From Roseburia sp. (lineage in GTDB: Bacteria; Bacillota; Clostridia; Lachnospirales; Lachnospiraceae), in NCBI GenBank assembly GCA_022771695.1, contig JALEKJ010000003.1, forward strand, positions 1-32,289: a DNA stretch of 32,289 nucleotides, in the 5' to 3' direction. Of this stretch, positions 7,617 to 15,297 are shown one piece after another. Under the pieces are notes generated by a model. That model made no database searches. It worked only from the letters and a program-made list of their open reading frames with translations, and was not told where the DNA came from. Position 1 is the stretch's first letter. Every line of letters starts with the position of its first letter. Made by a program: the position numbers and the translations under genes.

Positions 7617-8525
7617 TCAATCCATACTCTTATCAATCAACTTATCGATTGCTGCAACAAGATTGCCGATTTCAGGTTTGGTTAACTGAGCATCCGCACC
7701 AAGTCTCTCGCCCTTAATTCTCATTTCCTCGTTAACAAGTGACGAGAAAATAATGAGCGGTATCTTCTTCATTACATCATCTGTCTTTACCAGCTTGGTA
7801 AGTCGATGTCCGTCCATCAGCGGCATCTCAATATCTGTGATAACGCAGTGTACTCTCTCTCGGACATTGCCCGCTTTCTTAAACTCTACAAGCTTATCCC
7901 AGGCCTCCTGTCCGTTCATCGTCACAATAAGATTCGTATATCCCGCCTTTTTCAAGCAGTCCGTAATTAATCTGCTAAGAAGAGGAGAATCCTCTGCAAT
8001 CAAAATCGGAGATTCGCAGCGTTCACGCTCTGTCATATTCTCTACATCGGATACTTTGAGTCCGGTCTCCGGGCTGATATCCGATACAATTTTCTCGAAA
8101 TCAAGAATGATAATCAGCTTATCACCCATTTTTATTACGCCTGTGGACGCGCTATTTTCCTCTGTGTTAATGGTAGAATCCGGTTTGATAATTGCCTCCC
8201 ACGATACGCGATGAATACCAAGAACCTCGTCCACGTGGAATGCAATGTTCAGTTTATTAAAATTCGTAATGATAAAAAGACCCTTATCCTCTGCCGTCGT
8301 AGACATTCCAAGACATCTCTTCAGATTTACTACTGAAATCATCGTATCACGCGGCATAAAGATACCTTCAATACTAGGATGTGCATTTGGCACCGGTGTA
8401 ATTGGCTGATATGTCAAAATCTCTTTAATCTTTGCGACATTGATGCCATAATGATTATTACCTAAGGTAAATTCTAAGACCTCCAGTTCGTTCGTCCCTG
8501 ACTCTAAAAGAATATTTGTATCCAT
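7617..8525 (-). CDS. cheV: CheV-type chemotaxis coupling protein (CheW + receiver)
   Basis: CheV links chemoreceptors to the CheA kinase and is itself phosphorylated, which helps adaptation. The N-terminal CheW-like domain (about 10-150) includes LEFTLGNNHYGINVAKIKEI and VPNAHPSIEGIFMPRD. The C-terminal receiver domain (about 172-300) has the acidic pair in ILIAEDS, the phospho-acceptor Asp at about 231 in VITDIEMPLMDG and the Lys in LTKPEIGNL. At 302 residues the length is standard. GAGGAG precedes the ATG. No other che genes are nearby, so this copy is isolated, as is common. It implies a motile organism. It is followed by a hairpin and then the 542-residue gene. Confidence 0.95.
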   Translation of the reverse strand: MDTNILLESGTNELEVLEFTLGNNHYGINVAKIKEILTYQPITPVPNAHPSIEGIFMPRDTMISVVNLKRCLGMSTTAEDKGLFIITNFNKLNIAFHVDEVLGIHRVSWEAIIKPDSTINTEENSASTGVIKMGDKLIIILDFEKIVSDISPETGLKVSDVENMTERERCESPILIAEDSPLLSRLITDCLKKAGYTNLIVTMNGQEAWDKLVEFKKAGNVRERVHCVITDIEMPLMDGHRLTKLVKTDDVMKKIPLIIFSSLVNEEMRIKGERLGADAQLTKPEIGNLVAAIDKLIDKSMD

Positions 8526-8579
8526 TCCGCTCTCTCCTCTCGCGTATTGTCACAACGCAATTCCATAATACTTGTCAAT

Positions 8580-8607
8580 ATTATAGCATAATAGCACTAG
8601 AAATGCA
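8580..8607 (-). promoter_or_regulatory. Probable promoter of cheV
   Basis: On the minus strand a perfect -10 TATAAT (8580-8585) has a weak -35 TGCATT 16 nt upstream. A perfect -35-like TTGACA lies just downstream of it without a good partner. Transcription would begin about 50 nt before the cheV start. Confidence 0.45.
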
Positions 8608-8614
8608 TTATTTT

Positions 8615-9355
8615 TCACTCATTTTCTAAAATAATTTGATAATTATTATCCCCCATCACCATAAGGTCAACTTTGTCCACAGACATTACTGTTGCCGGAA
8701 CCTGAAACAAAAGTACTGTTTCTCTTGTCTCTCCCGCTTCAAGCGTCCCCTCAAAAGTAGAAAAATCTTCCGTAAGAACTGTTATCTCTGCAGAACTTGT
8801 AATCTCCCCATTCAAAGTCACACGAAATTCGATGGTATCTGTCAGATAATCAAGTGCTACAGCCTCTTGTCCGGTGTTTGTAATGTCAATTCCCAATACC
8901 AGATACTGCTTACCGGAATCCGGATACTGTGCATAATATGCACTCTCCATATAACTGTCTGCCAATCTCGCACCTACATAATCAACTTCCACACCCGGCT
9001 CACCAAAAAGTTCTGTTAAAGTTACCGGAACAGTGGTAAACTCCGTGGCATCATTCTCTCCCACGTCACCCGGCACAGGTGCTTGTATTCCCGCCTCATA
9101 ATCTGTCTGTTCGGCATTCTCCTCTGTCATCGCTTCCTCCGGTTGCTCTGTCTCAAGCGCTTCAGTCTCCTCCGTCCATACGTAAGAGAGTCCCTCTTTC
9201 TGATATGTGTTATACTTCGTCACGACATGTGCGGAATAGTTCACAATCAGTTCTTCCTCTTGGTCTGTGAGCTCATAAGGTTCTTCCCCGCAACCGCCCA
9301 TCAGCATGGCAGCCATCAACGCCACCATTGTCATCTGTAATTTTGTTTTTCTCAT
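8615..9355 (-). CDS. Exported lipoprotein with DUF4352-like domain
   Basis: A predicted lipoprotein of about 246 residues. The N-terminus MRKTKLQMTMVALMAAMLMGGC is a signal peptide with lipobox LMGGC. An acidic linker rich in Glu/Thr follows (about 45-100), then a beta-rich domain (about 105-245). That domain has the look of DUF4352-type immunoglobulin-like modules: YLVLGIDITNTGQEAV, followed by TLEAGETRETVLLFQVP. The function of such domains is not established; many are surface proteins of Firmicutes. The ATG at 9355 is preferred because GAGGAG lies just upstream, whereas the in-frame GTG at 9367 has none. It lies downstream of the histidine kinase gene but has its own promoter. Confidence 0.82.
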   Translation of the reverse strand: MRKTKLQMTMVALMAAMLMGGCGEEPYELTDQEEELIVNYSAHVVTKYNTYQKEGLSYVWTEETEALETEQPEEAMTEENAEQTDYEAGIQAPVPGDVGENDATEFTTVPVTLTELFGEPGVEVDYVGARLADSYMESAYYAQYPDSGKQYLVLGIDITNTGQEAVALDYLTDTIEFRVTLNGEITSSAEITVLTEDFSTFEGTLEAGETRETVLLFQVPATVMSVDKVDLMVMGDNNYQIILENE

Positions 9356-9388
9356 ACGGCTCCTCACAAAATATCTTTCGCTATATTT

Positions 9389-9417
9389 ATGTTAGCATTT
9401 TAAGGAAAATATGGCAA
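9389..9417 (-). promoter_or_regulatory. Promoter of the DUF4352-like lipoprotein gene
   Basis: On the minus strand TTGCCA (9412-9417) is separated by 17 nt from TAACAT (9389-9394). This is a good sigma-A type spacing, about 35 nt before the lipoprotein start and after the histidine kinase stop. The lipoprotein can therefore be made independently of the two-component genes. Confidence 0.5.
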
Positions 9418-9443
9418 CCCAAAAATCCTCACAACCATATTTA

Positions 9444-11000
9444 TCAATGACTTCCCATATCAAGCTCAAACCAAAATTCAACACTGTTCTCATGGTTTAT
9501 CACACCACATTCTCGATGAAAAGCATCCATGACAGCTTTAACAATGGAAAGTCCGATTCCGCTACCGCCATATTCTCTCGTATGCGCTTTATCCACCTTA
9601 TAAAACTTGGTCCATATCTTATCCACATCCTCATGCGGTATTGCATCTCCGGTGTTGCATACACTAACCCTTATCAGATTCTCTTTCACCTGATAGCGGA
9701 TTAAAATCTCTTTTTCGCCTTTTGCGTGATGAATCGCATTGCTCAGATAATTCGTAACAACCTCTTCTACCATGAACTCATCCGCCCACACATACACCGG
9801 TTCCGACGGACATTCAATTATCGTAATGCCATTCTGTGCCAGCAATATTTCCACAGAATGCAAGACTCCTGTAATTAGTTCCGTGAGATTAAAGCGCTCC
9901 ATCGTCACAGTCTCTCCACCGGATTCCAACTGGTTTAATGTAAGGAGCTTTTTGACCATCAGATTCATCTTCTCTGCTTCGTCCATGATGACCTCACAGT
10001 AGAAATTCCGGCTTTCCTCATCGTCGTTAATACATTCTTTCAATCCTTCTGCATACCCTTGAATCAACGCTAACGGTGTTTTCAATTCATGCGATACGTT
10101 AGAAAGGAACTCTTTTCGCATGTGGTCAATCTGCGTCTTTTTTTCTATGTCAATCAAAAGCTGATTATTGGCGCTCTTAAGCTCGGATATCGTATTCTCC
10201 AATGTCTGTGACAGCTCGTTCATATACACTCCAAGCTCATCTATCTCATTTTGATTCTTTCGCCTCGGATGATACTTAGCCTCAAAGTCTAACTCAGTCA
10301 TACGTTTCGAGATATCTGTCAGTTCCAAAATCGGATTTGTCACTCTGCCACTTACGAATATTACGACAATAATACTCACCACTATCGCAAGGATTCCAAT
10401 ATAAAGAAGAAACTGATTTGATATCTTAACGCTCTCACGGATACTCTCAAGTGCCGAACGCATCAATATCATATTTCCGTTGGAAAGAGTTCCATACAGT
10501 ACCAGATATTCTGCATTCAATCTGGTATCCGTCCGCCGCTGAATTATGTATCGGTCTTCTTCCACAAGCATTGTGACTGTCTCGTTTGGTCCACCGAAAA
10601 TGATATCCATAAGCTCTATCAGCATCTTCTGTGGGTCGCCCACAGAAGACCTTACCACCGACCGATTAGAATTGATAATCAAAACAGTGATATTCCCGTT
10701 CGCACACAGGTTCTCAAATGTCACATCAAAATCAGAGTTCTGAAGCGTTCCCGCTGCGCTCGCTTCGTCAATTATCCGAAAGCCGTCCTCTAAAATGCTT
10801 TGCTTGTTGAGCACATAATAGCGCTCTAAAAATACCGTATTTAAAAGCCAGCAAAGGATGACGGTTCCTACTACCAAACCAGAAATAATAACCGCAAGTT
10901 CCTTTGTCAGAGAGCTTTTTTCTGTTTTTTTTAACATTTTTTTTGCATTTTTTGTAATTAATTGAATTTTATGCCTAATTTCCATCATTGTCAATAGCAT
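9444..11000 (-). CDS. Membrane sensor histidine kinase (HAMP-HisKA-HATPase)
   Basis: The sensor partner of the response regulator encoded immediately upstream. It has TM1 at about 34-58, an extracytoplasmic sensor loop of about 140 residues, TM2 at about 197-218, HAMP, a coiled-coil linker, the phospho-acceptor His at about 304 in NVSHELKTPLALIQGY, and an ATPase domain with the N-box (NYLSNAIHH), G1 (VCNTGDAIP) and G2 (YGGSGIGLSI). Its 518 residues are normal for a PhoR/WalK-like kinase. The signal is unknown; the loop has no PAS or Cache motif I can name. No good SD is seen before the ATG at 11000, and the ATG codons a few positions on are alternatives. The gap to the regulator stop is 14 nt. 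Confidence 0.95.
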   Translation of the reverse strand: MLLTMMEIRHKIQLITKNAKKMLKKTEKSSLTKELAVIISGLVVGTVILCWLLNTVFLERYYVLNKQSILEDGFRIIDEASAAGTLQNSDFDVTFENLCANGNITVLIINSNRSVVRSSVGDPQKMLIELMDIIFGGPNETVTMLVEEDRYIIQRRTDTRLNAEYLVLYGTLSNGNMILMRSALESIRESVKISNQFLLYIGILAIVVSIIVVIFVSGRVTNPILELTDISKRMTELDFEAKYHPRRKNQNEIDELGVYMNELSQTLENTISELKSANNQLLIDIEKKTQIDHMRKEFLSNVSHELKTPLALIQGYAEGLKECINDDEESRNFYCEVIMDEAEKMNLMVKKLLTLNQLESGGETVTMERFNLTELITGVLHSVEILLAQNGITIIECPSEPVYVWADEFMVEEVVTNYLSNAIHHAKGEKEILIRYQVKENLIRVSVCNTGDAIPHEDVDKIWTKFYKVDKAHTREYGGSGIGLSIVKAVMDAFHRECGVINHENSVEFWFELDMGSH

Positions 11001-11014
11001 TTGGGAGTTTAGTA

Positions 11015-11698
11015 CTACTCACGCACCTCGAATTTATATCCCATTCCCCATACAGTTTTTATATATGCACCCTTTTCCCCGATTTTAGCCCGCAACTTCT
11101 TCACATGGGTATCTATCGTACGCGCGTCTCCAAAATAATCATAATTCCACACATGATTTAAAATCTTTTCTCTGGAAAGGGCAATTCCTTCATTTTCCAA
11201 AAAATAGGTCAATAATTCAAACTCCTTATAGCTTAAGTCGATGCGTTCCCCATCTACCGTCACCAGATGCGCTGTCTTGTCAATGACAATTCCGCCCTTC
11301 GCAATCACTGCATCCTCATCCTGTGCTATTCCGCTTCGGCGAAGAATTGCTCCGACACGTGCCACCAATATCTTCGGAGAAAACGGTTTGGATATGTATT
11401 CATCCACACCAAGTTCAAATCCGCTCAGTTCGTCACTCTCTTCCCCTTTTGCAGTGAGCATGATAATCGGCACCTTTGAGGTTGTCCGTATTTCTCGGCA
11501 TACTTCAAATCCGTTACGTCTCGGCATCATCACATCCAAAATAAGAAGTGCGATATCTTTTTCTCTGTAAAAGATATCCAATGCCTCCTCACCATCTCCC
11601 GCTTCTAATACTTCATAGCCTTCCCGTACAAGGAAATCCCGTACCAGCTTGCGCATTCTGCTCTCATCATCTACTACCAGAATCTTTATCTTGTCCAT
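11015..11698 (-). CDS. OmpR/PhoB-family response regulator
   Basis: A DNA-binding response regulator of about 227 residues. The receiver domain (1-120) has the acidic pocket in ILVVDDESRMRK, phospho-acceptor Asp at about 55 in LILDVMMPRRNG, the switch Thr in MLTAKG and Lys in ISKPFSP. The winged-helix domain (about 130-227) has the typical LSYKEFELLTYFL, SREKILNHVWNYDYFGD and RTIDTHVKKLR motifs. The ATG at 11698 is chosen because GGAGG lies 10 nt upstream; the longer frame from 11725 adds nine residues unlike the family. It lies directly before its kinase and 70 nt after the small membrane protein gene. It is a candidate reader of 11-bp-period direct repeats, which this family binds, but nothing here proves that. 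Confidence 0.96.
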   Translation of the reverse strand: MDKIKILVVDDESRMRKLVRDFLVREGYEVLEAGDGEEALDIFYREKDIALLILDVMMPRRNGFEVCREIRTTSKVPIIMLTAKGEESDELSGFELGVDEYISKPFSPKILVARVGAILRRSGIAQDEDAVIAKGGIVIDKTAHLVTVDGERIDLSYKEFELLTYFLENEGIALSREKILNHVWNYDYFGDARTIDTHVKKLRAKIGEKGAYIKTVWGMGYKFEVRE

Positions 11699-11768
11699 CT
11701 GTTGATATCCTCCCACATGGTTCATTTTGCCCCATTCTAGCAGTCATTTATGAAAAAACTGTGACGTA

Positions 11769-12353
11769 CTACTCTGCTTTTTTGCCAAGCTCTGCTTCAC
11801 GCTCCGTAATCCAGGCTTCACGCTCGTTTAATTCTTGTTCCCACTCGGCATAGCGGTTGATAAGTTCCTGCTCATAATTAAGAATCGTCGGGCTTCCTAC
11901 CGTTGCTGAAATTGCAAACATTGCTGCCACACAGACCAGCAATACGACTGCGATTCCACGCATAATACGATACCTGTTCTTATAATCGATATTGACATAG
12001 CGCTCTTTCACTTTTTCAGGCTGCTTTGGTTTTGATGCAACACGATTTCCTCGCATCTGTTCCTCCAAAATAGGATGCTGCACCTGAATCGGCAGAATTT
12101 CTTCCTTATTTACAAATGGAATTGATTGCAAATACTCCTGCAAATCTTTCAAATAAGAGAATCCCACAGCCGTCTCGAACAGATTCTGTCGTACCATCTT
12201 ATTGTATATTTCTAATACCACTTCCGGCTTATCCATCTCCATCTTTTCCTTGATGAATTTCACGCCTTCTACTTCTTTTTCTGCCTGTTTTGCCTCTGCT
12301 TCGTTTGCAAAAACAAAACCGTTTACAATCATTTTCTCTTTTTTATCAGACAT
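11769..12353 (-). CDS. Small single-pass membrane protein, unknown function
   Basis: I do not recognise this 194-residue protein. It has no signal peptide. Residues 1-130 are cytoplasmic and charged, with a helical region resembling a folded module (VVLEIYNKMVRQNLFETAVG, YLKDLQEYL). One hydrophobic helix lies at about 131-152 (GIAVVLLVCVAAMFAISATV), and the short C-terminus ends in a Glu/Trp-rich coiled coil (NRYAEWEQELNEREAW). Its start overlaps the last 8 nt of the TPR-GGDEF gene, which implies coupled translation and perhaps a shared pathway. It is followed by the two-component genes. Confidence 0.8.
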   Translation of the reverse strand: MSDKKEKMIVNGFVFANEAEAKQAEKEVEGVKFIKEKMEMDKPEVVLEIYNKMVRQNLFETAVGFSYLKDLQEYLQSIPFVNKEEILPIQVQHPILEEQMRGNRVASKPKQPEKVKERYVNIDYKNRYRIMRGIAVVLLVCVAAMFAISATVGSPTILNYEQELINRYAEWEQELNEREAWITEREAELGKKAE

Positions 12354-13920
12354 ATTTCAGCAATCCTCTTTTTATCTCGAAAAATGCCACGCGGTTCTTT
12401 CCATATTCCTTCGCCTTTAAAAGTGCTTCATCCGCGCAGGAAAACATTGATTTATATGATGCGTTAACGCCATTATTGTAAGAAACGCCAATACTCACTG
12501 TATTGTGAACATTTGCATTCTTCCCAAATCCCAAAGCTGCAAATTGCTCGCGGAACTGTTCCACACGCATCTCCACCTGCGTTATCTCTGTAATATTTCG
12601 GACAAACACTACAAACTCATCTCCGCCAAATCTACCACAGATATCTTCCCCAAACTGTTCTTTCAACAATGTAGAAAGCTTTACAATGACTTCATCACCT
12701 ACCAAATGTCCATAACTATCATTCACAAGCTTAAAGTCATCGATATCCACAATAATCATTGCATCCGTAACGCCACGGTTCCGGTCTTCCAAGTAATTCT
12801 CCACTTCGTATCGGAATGTATCCTTATTCAGAAGCCCTGTCGCCAGATCGCATTTACTTCGGAATTCAAATTCCTGACGCTGACGTTCCAATTCCTGCAG
12901 ACTCTCGATATTGCTTAAGTTCTGCTGTTTAAATTCCTTTAATGTACGCTCATATTCCTGTTGCAAGGTCATATAATGCAGACATGCTTCAAAATAATGC
13001 GTCTCATCACTATATTTTTGCTGATATTGGACCTCCATCTCCTCCATACGCATGCGCAGATGTAAAAATTCCGTCGCCCCAAGCTTTTCGGTCAACAAAT
13101 CCAAAAACTGTCTGGCATCCGTCTTACGCCCATCCTCCATCAGGAAACCGCAAAATTCTACATAAAAATCAATCTGTTCTAAATACTCTGTATCCCGAAT
13201 TAGGTATTGGCGAATTTCCTCAATCAATTCCTGCACGTGTTGCTCCGTTCCAAAACGCGATTCCATCCATACTTCAAAAATGCATTTCGGCAAAACAATC
13301 TCATCATGCGCGATAACCTGATAATAAGAATCGATTTCGCGTTTTAATCGCTTCGCATCGTCGAATCTTCTCATCTTAAATAAAACCTGCCCCTGCTGTA
13401 TCAAACATAACAGCACAAGCATCAGCTCCGGCGTTCCATACTCATTGTTCGCCGCCTCATATCCCTTTTTGTAGTAGTTCATCGCCTTGCGGTAATCCCC
13501 AAGTGTCTGATACAAAATTCCGATGTTCAGCAACGCCGACACCTGTTCCTGTATATTCCGATGCTTCTTCGCCGAAGCTGTTGCAGACAGATAATTGTCC
13601 AGCGCAATATTCTCATATCCGACAAATGCAAATAACATTCCCAGCATATTATAAGCATCTGCCTCCAGATATGCATATTCCGGTGTCTTCTCGATACTCA
13701 GACTCTTTGTCAATGCCTTCACCGTGTCATGATACCGCCCCATATGAAACGCAGCATCCCCCCGCAGGAATGCAGCTTCTGCCAACTCGTCCGACGTGCT
13801 GGCGCTCTCCAGATAATTATCATATGTATCCAAAAGCTCCCATATATCCTCTGTTGCAGTGTGATACTGATACGATATAATTTTCTCCCGGATATCCCGT
13901 TTCATTTCCCCAATACCCAT
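12346..13920 (-). CDS. TPR-GGDEF diguanylate cyclase
   Basis: A predicted cytoplasmic cyclase that makes cyclic di-GMP. Residues 1-300 are TPR-like helical repeats (AAFLRGDAAFHMGRYHDTVK, LNIGILYQTLGDYRKAMNYY), then a coiled coil at about 310-350. The C-terminal GGDEF domain has DATGL-like (CDLATGLLNK), VDIDDFKLVNDSYGH and the intact active site GRFGGDEF at about 429-436. The product-inhibition site RxxD normally five residues before GGDEF reads FGED here, so feedback inhibition is probably lost. No EAL domain is attached. AGAGG precedes the ATG. It is the first gene of a probable unit with the small membrane protein, the response regulator and the kinase. With CheV it points to control of motility or attachment. 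Confidence 0.93.
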   Translation of the reverse strand: MGIGEMKRDIREKIISYQYHTATEDIWELLDTYDNYLESASTSDELAEAAFLRGDAAFHMGRYHDTVKALTKSLSIEKTPEYAYLEADAYNMLGMLFAFVGYENIALDNYLSATASAKKHRNIQEQVSALLNIGILYQTLGDYRKAMNYYKKGYEAANNEYGTPELMLVLLCLIQQGQVLFKMRRFDDAKRLKREIDSYYQVIAHDEIVLPKCIFEVWMESRFGTEQHVQELIEEIRQYLIRDTEYLEQIDFYVEFCGFLMEDGRKTDARQFLDLLTEKLGATEFLHLRMRMEEMEVQYQQKYSDETHYFEACLHYMTLQQEYERTLKEFKQQNLSNIESLQELERQRQEFEFRSKCDLATGLLNKDTFRYEVENYLEDRNRGVTDAMIIVDIDDFKLVNDSYGHLVGDEVIVKLSTLLKEQFGEDICGRFGGDEFVVFVRNITEITQVEMRVEQFREQFAALGFGKNANVHNTVSIGVSYNNGVNASYKSMFSCADEALLKAKEYGKNRVAFFEIKRGLLKYV

Positions 13921-13960
13921 ATTTTACCTCTTATGCCGAATCTTTCTCATAGATAATTCC

Positions 13961-13989
13961 ATTATAAAAAAAGCAGCCGTGAAATGCAA
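13961..13989 (-). promoter_or_regulatory. Promoter of the TPR-GGDEF gene
   Basis: On the minus strand TTGCAT (13984-13989) and a perfect TATAAT (13961-13966) are separated by 17 nt, about 40 nt before the GGDEF start. The BFD-like gene diverges on the other side of this intergenic region. Confidence 0.7.
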
Positions 13990-14078
13990 TGCGAAAACAA
14001 TACTTCCAATGATTTTAATGCTTTCTGTATATTTTCCCTCCATCTGCATATCCTATCCCGGAAAGGATGGTGCACTAT

Positions 14079-14267
14079 ATGAATCTTGATAAAATTGTAT
14101 GTAACTGTTTCAATGTCACAAACGGAATGATTAAGGATGCCGTTGATGCCGGTGCAAGCACTTTAGAAGAAGTTCAGGCAGCCACAAATGCCGGCACTGC
14201 CTGTGGCGTCTGTCTGGATGACGTTCAGCGTCTTGTAGACGAATTTGTTGCAGAGCGTGATAAATAG
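14079..14267 (+). CDS. BFD-like [2Fe-2S] binding small protein
   Basis: A 62-residue protein of the bacterioferritin-associated ferredoxin type. Four cysteines are in the order C-x-C (IVCNCFNVT) and C-x-x-C (GTACGVCLDD), as in the BFD-like fold that holds a [2Fe-2S] cluster. Such proteins move electrons in iron release or form part of larger redox enzymes; stand-alone copies like this are common in clostridia and their partner is usually unknown. The ATG at 14079 begins the conserved region. The in-frame ATG at 14067 has AAGG directly abutting it, which is too close. It is the first gene of the plus-strand island. Confidence 0.86.
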   Translation: MNLDKIVCNCFNVTNGMIKDAVDAGASTLEEVQAATNAGTACGVCLDDVQRLVDEFVAERDK

Positions 14268-14328
14268 CTTTTGCTCACCCGAAGTACCTCTTTGCATATA
14301 ATATACAAATCGCATATAAGGTCGCATC

Positions 14329-14523
14329 ATGAACAACTGCTCAAACCTGTATTTCTTATCAACCGTAGCATGCAAGCTTTGTGAGTGCCTATCAAAAGAA
14401 GAATTGGCAGTGCTTTCTGCCGACTTAGTTGTTCTTAGCGATATGCTCGCAAATCTTATTGCAAGGCAGGAACTCTGTACAGGCGCTACCCCCAACGAAA
14501 CAGTTTCTTCGGAAAGGCACTGA
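14329..14523 (+). CDS. DUF6774-like small protein
   Basis: A 64-residue protein with an amphipathic, leucine-rich core (SKEELAVLSADLVVLSDMLA) and cysteines near the N-terminus and in KLCECL. It resembles small Lachnospiraceae proteins placed in DUF6774, a family without known function; this match is from memory and was not searched. A weak AAGGT lies about 8 nt upstream, and TATAAT at about 14294-14299 may serve as a -10. It sits 60 nt after the BFD-like gene and 100 nt before the cysteine peptide. Confidence 0.6.
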   Translation: MNNCSNLYFLSTVACKLCECLSKEELAVLSADLVVLSDMLANLIARQELCTGATPNETVSSERH

Positions 14524-14560
14524 CCCCGATGCTTTTCCAATTATCTCCTATTGTCCAATT

Positions 14561-14577
14561 ATTACAGAATTGTTACA
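14561..14577 (+). promoter_or_regulatory. Direct-repeat regulator box before cysteine peptide
   Basis: ATTACAGAATTGTTACA contains TTACA twice with an 11-bp period (TGTAAC-N5-TGTAAT on the other strand). It fits both the WalR consensus TGTWAH-N5-TGTWAH and PhoP-type repeats. The copy at 26084-26100 differs by one base and lies in the same relative orientation to its downstream gene. It is 49 nt before the peptide start, roughly at or just above the expected -35. Confidence 0.5.
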
Positions 14578-14625
14578 ATTCTTTTGTGCTTAGCTAACAC
14601 AAATACAAATAAGGAGGACGAAACT

Positions 14626-14700
14626 ATGTGTATCAAAGTCATCAATAGCTGTTCCGAGTTATTTACTACTCTTTGCAATATTTTTAACTTCGGTTGCTAA
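14626..14700 (+). CDS. 24-residue cysteine-bearing peptide, unknown function
   Basis: A small gene with an ideal SD (AAGGAGG, 8 nt before ATG) and a strong terminator starting 8 nt after the stop. The product begins MCIKVINSC and ends NIFNFGC. Cys at positions 2, 9, 17 and 24 are spaced 7, 8 and 7, so they would fall on one face of a helix; the rest is mostly hydrophobic with one Lys and one Glu. It has no signal peptide or leader cleavage motif, and no modification enzyme is nearby. It could be a regulatory peptide, a metal or thiol-responsive micropeptide, or a leader ORF whose translation matters more than its product. A direct-repeat box lies upstream. The translation signals make it credible despite its size. 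Confidence 0.6.
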   Translation: MCIKVINSCSELFTTLCNIFNFGC

Positions 14701-14707
14701 TTTACTT

Positions 14708-14740
14708 AATATCCCCGGCTTATGCCGGGGATATTTTTTT
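14708..14740 (+). terminator. Strong terminator of the cysteine peptide gene
   Basis: AATATCCCCGGC and GCCGGGGATATT form a perfect 12-bp stem with a 4-nt loop (TTAT) and run directly into a T-tract. The peptide transcript is therefore short, about 100-150 nt, and separated from the cupin gene. Confidence 0.95.
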
Positions 14741-14786
14741 ATCACCTTTTTTTAGAATCCGCATATTTTATTTCAGAGGTGATATT

Positions 14787-15209
14787 ATGTTTTTTTCAAA
14801 CAATCTTTACGACTATGGCGCAAATCCTTTTATTACAAATCTCAAACGGGATGTATGCGCAAACAGTAACTTCCGCACTGCCAGATGGACCGGTTCACAC
14901 CTGCAGCTCACTCTAATGTGCATACCAAACGGTTCCGAAATCGGTTTGGAGATCCATCCAGATACAGACCAGTTTCTTTACATTGAATCAGGAATCGGAC
15001 TTGCAATGATGGGCAAACAAAAAGATTGTCTTGACTATCAATGTTCCGTTTCAAGCCAATCTGCAATCTTTATCCCTGCCGGAACATGGCACAATCTAAA
15101 AAATATGGGGAACTGTGACTTAAAGCTTTTTTCTGTCTATGCACCACCACAGCATCCCTTCGGCACAGTACACCGCTGCAAGCCCGATGCCGAGGATTTG
15201 GAATACTGA
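14787..15209 (+). CDS. Cupin-domain protein
   Basis: A 140-residue single-domain cupin. The first metal-binding motif is in GSEIGLEIHPDTDQFLYIESG (G-x5-H-x-H variant with His, Asp and Gln/Glu positions partly changed). The second is in IPAGTWHNLKNMGNCDLKLF. Small cupins of this kind occur in clostridia next to rubrerythrin or metal genes; the substrate is not known. The ATG at 14787 with AGAGGTG 5-6 nt upstream is chosen. The longer frame from 14694 would run through the terminator hairpin and is not real. It lies between the peptide gene and the YmaF-like gene. Confidence 0.88.
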   Translation: MFFSNNLYDYGANPFITNLKRDVCANSNFRTARWTGSHLQLTLMCIPNGSEIGLEIHPDTDQFLYIESGIGLAMMGKQKDCLDYQCSVSSQSAIFIPAGTWHNLKNMGNCDLKLFSVYAPPQHPFGTVHRCKPDAEDLEY

Positions 15210-15297
15210 TTTTGGGATACTCAGGTATTCACATTCTTATTTTGCAGTCACATTTTTCTTCCTTTGTCATACTTTAAAAGAAAAAAGGAGTTCTATT

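Noticed and set aside
14163-14540. Long minus-strand frame across the BFD-like and DUF6774-like genes
   Set aside because: It is antisense to two genes with recognised features and has no family similarity.
14694-14786. N-terminal extension of the cupin
   Set aside because: It would run through the terminator hairpin of the peptide gene; the ATG at 14787 has its own SD.
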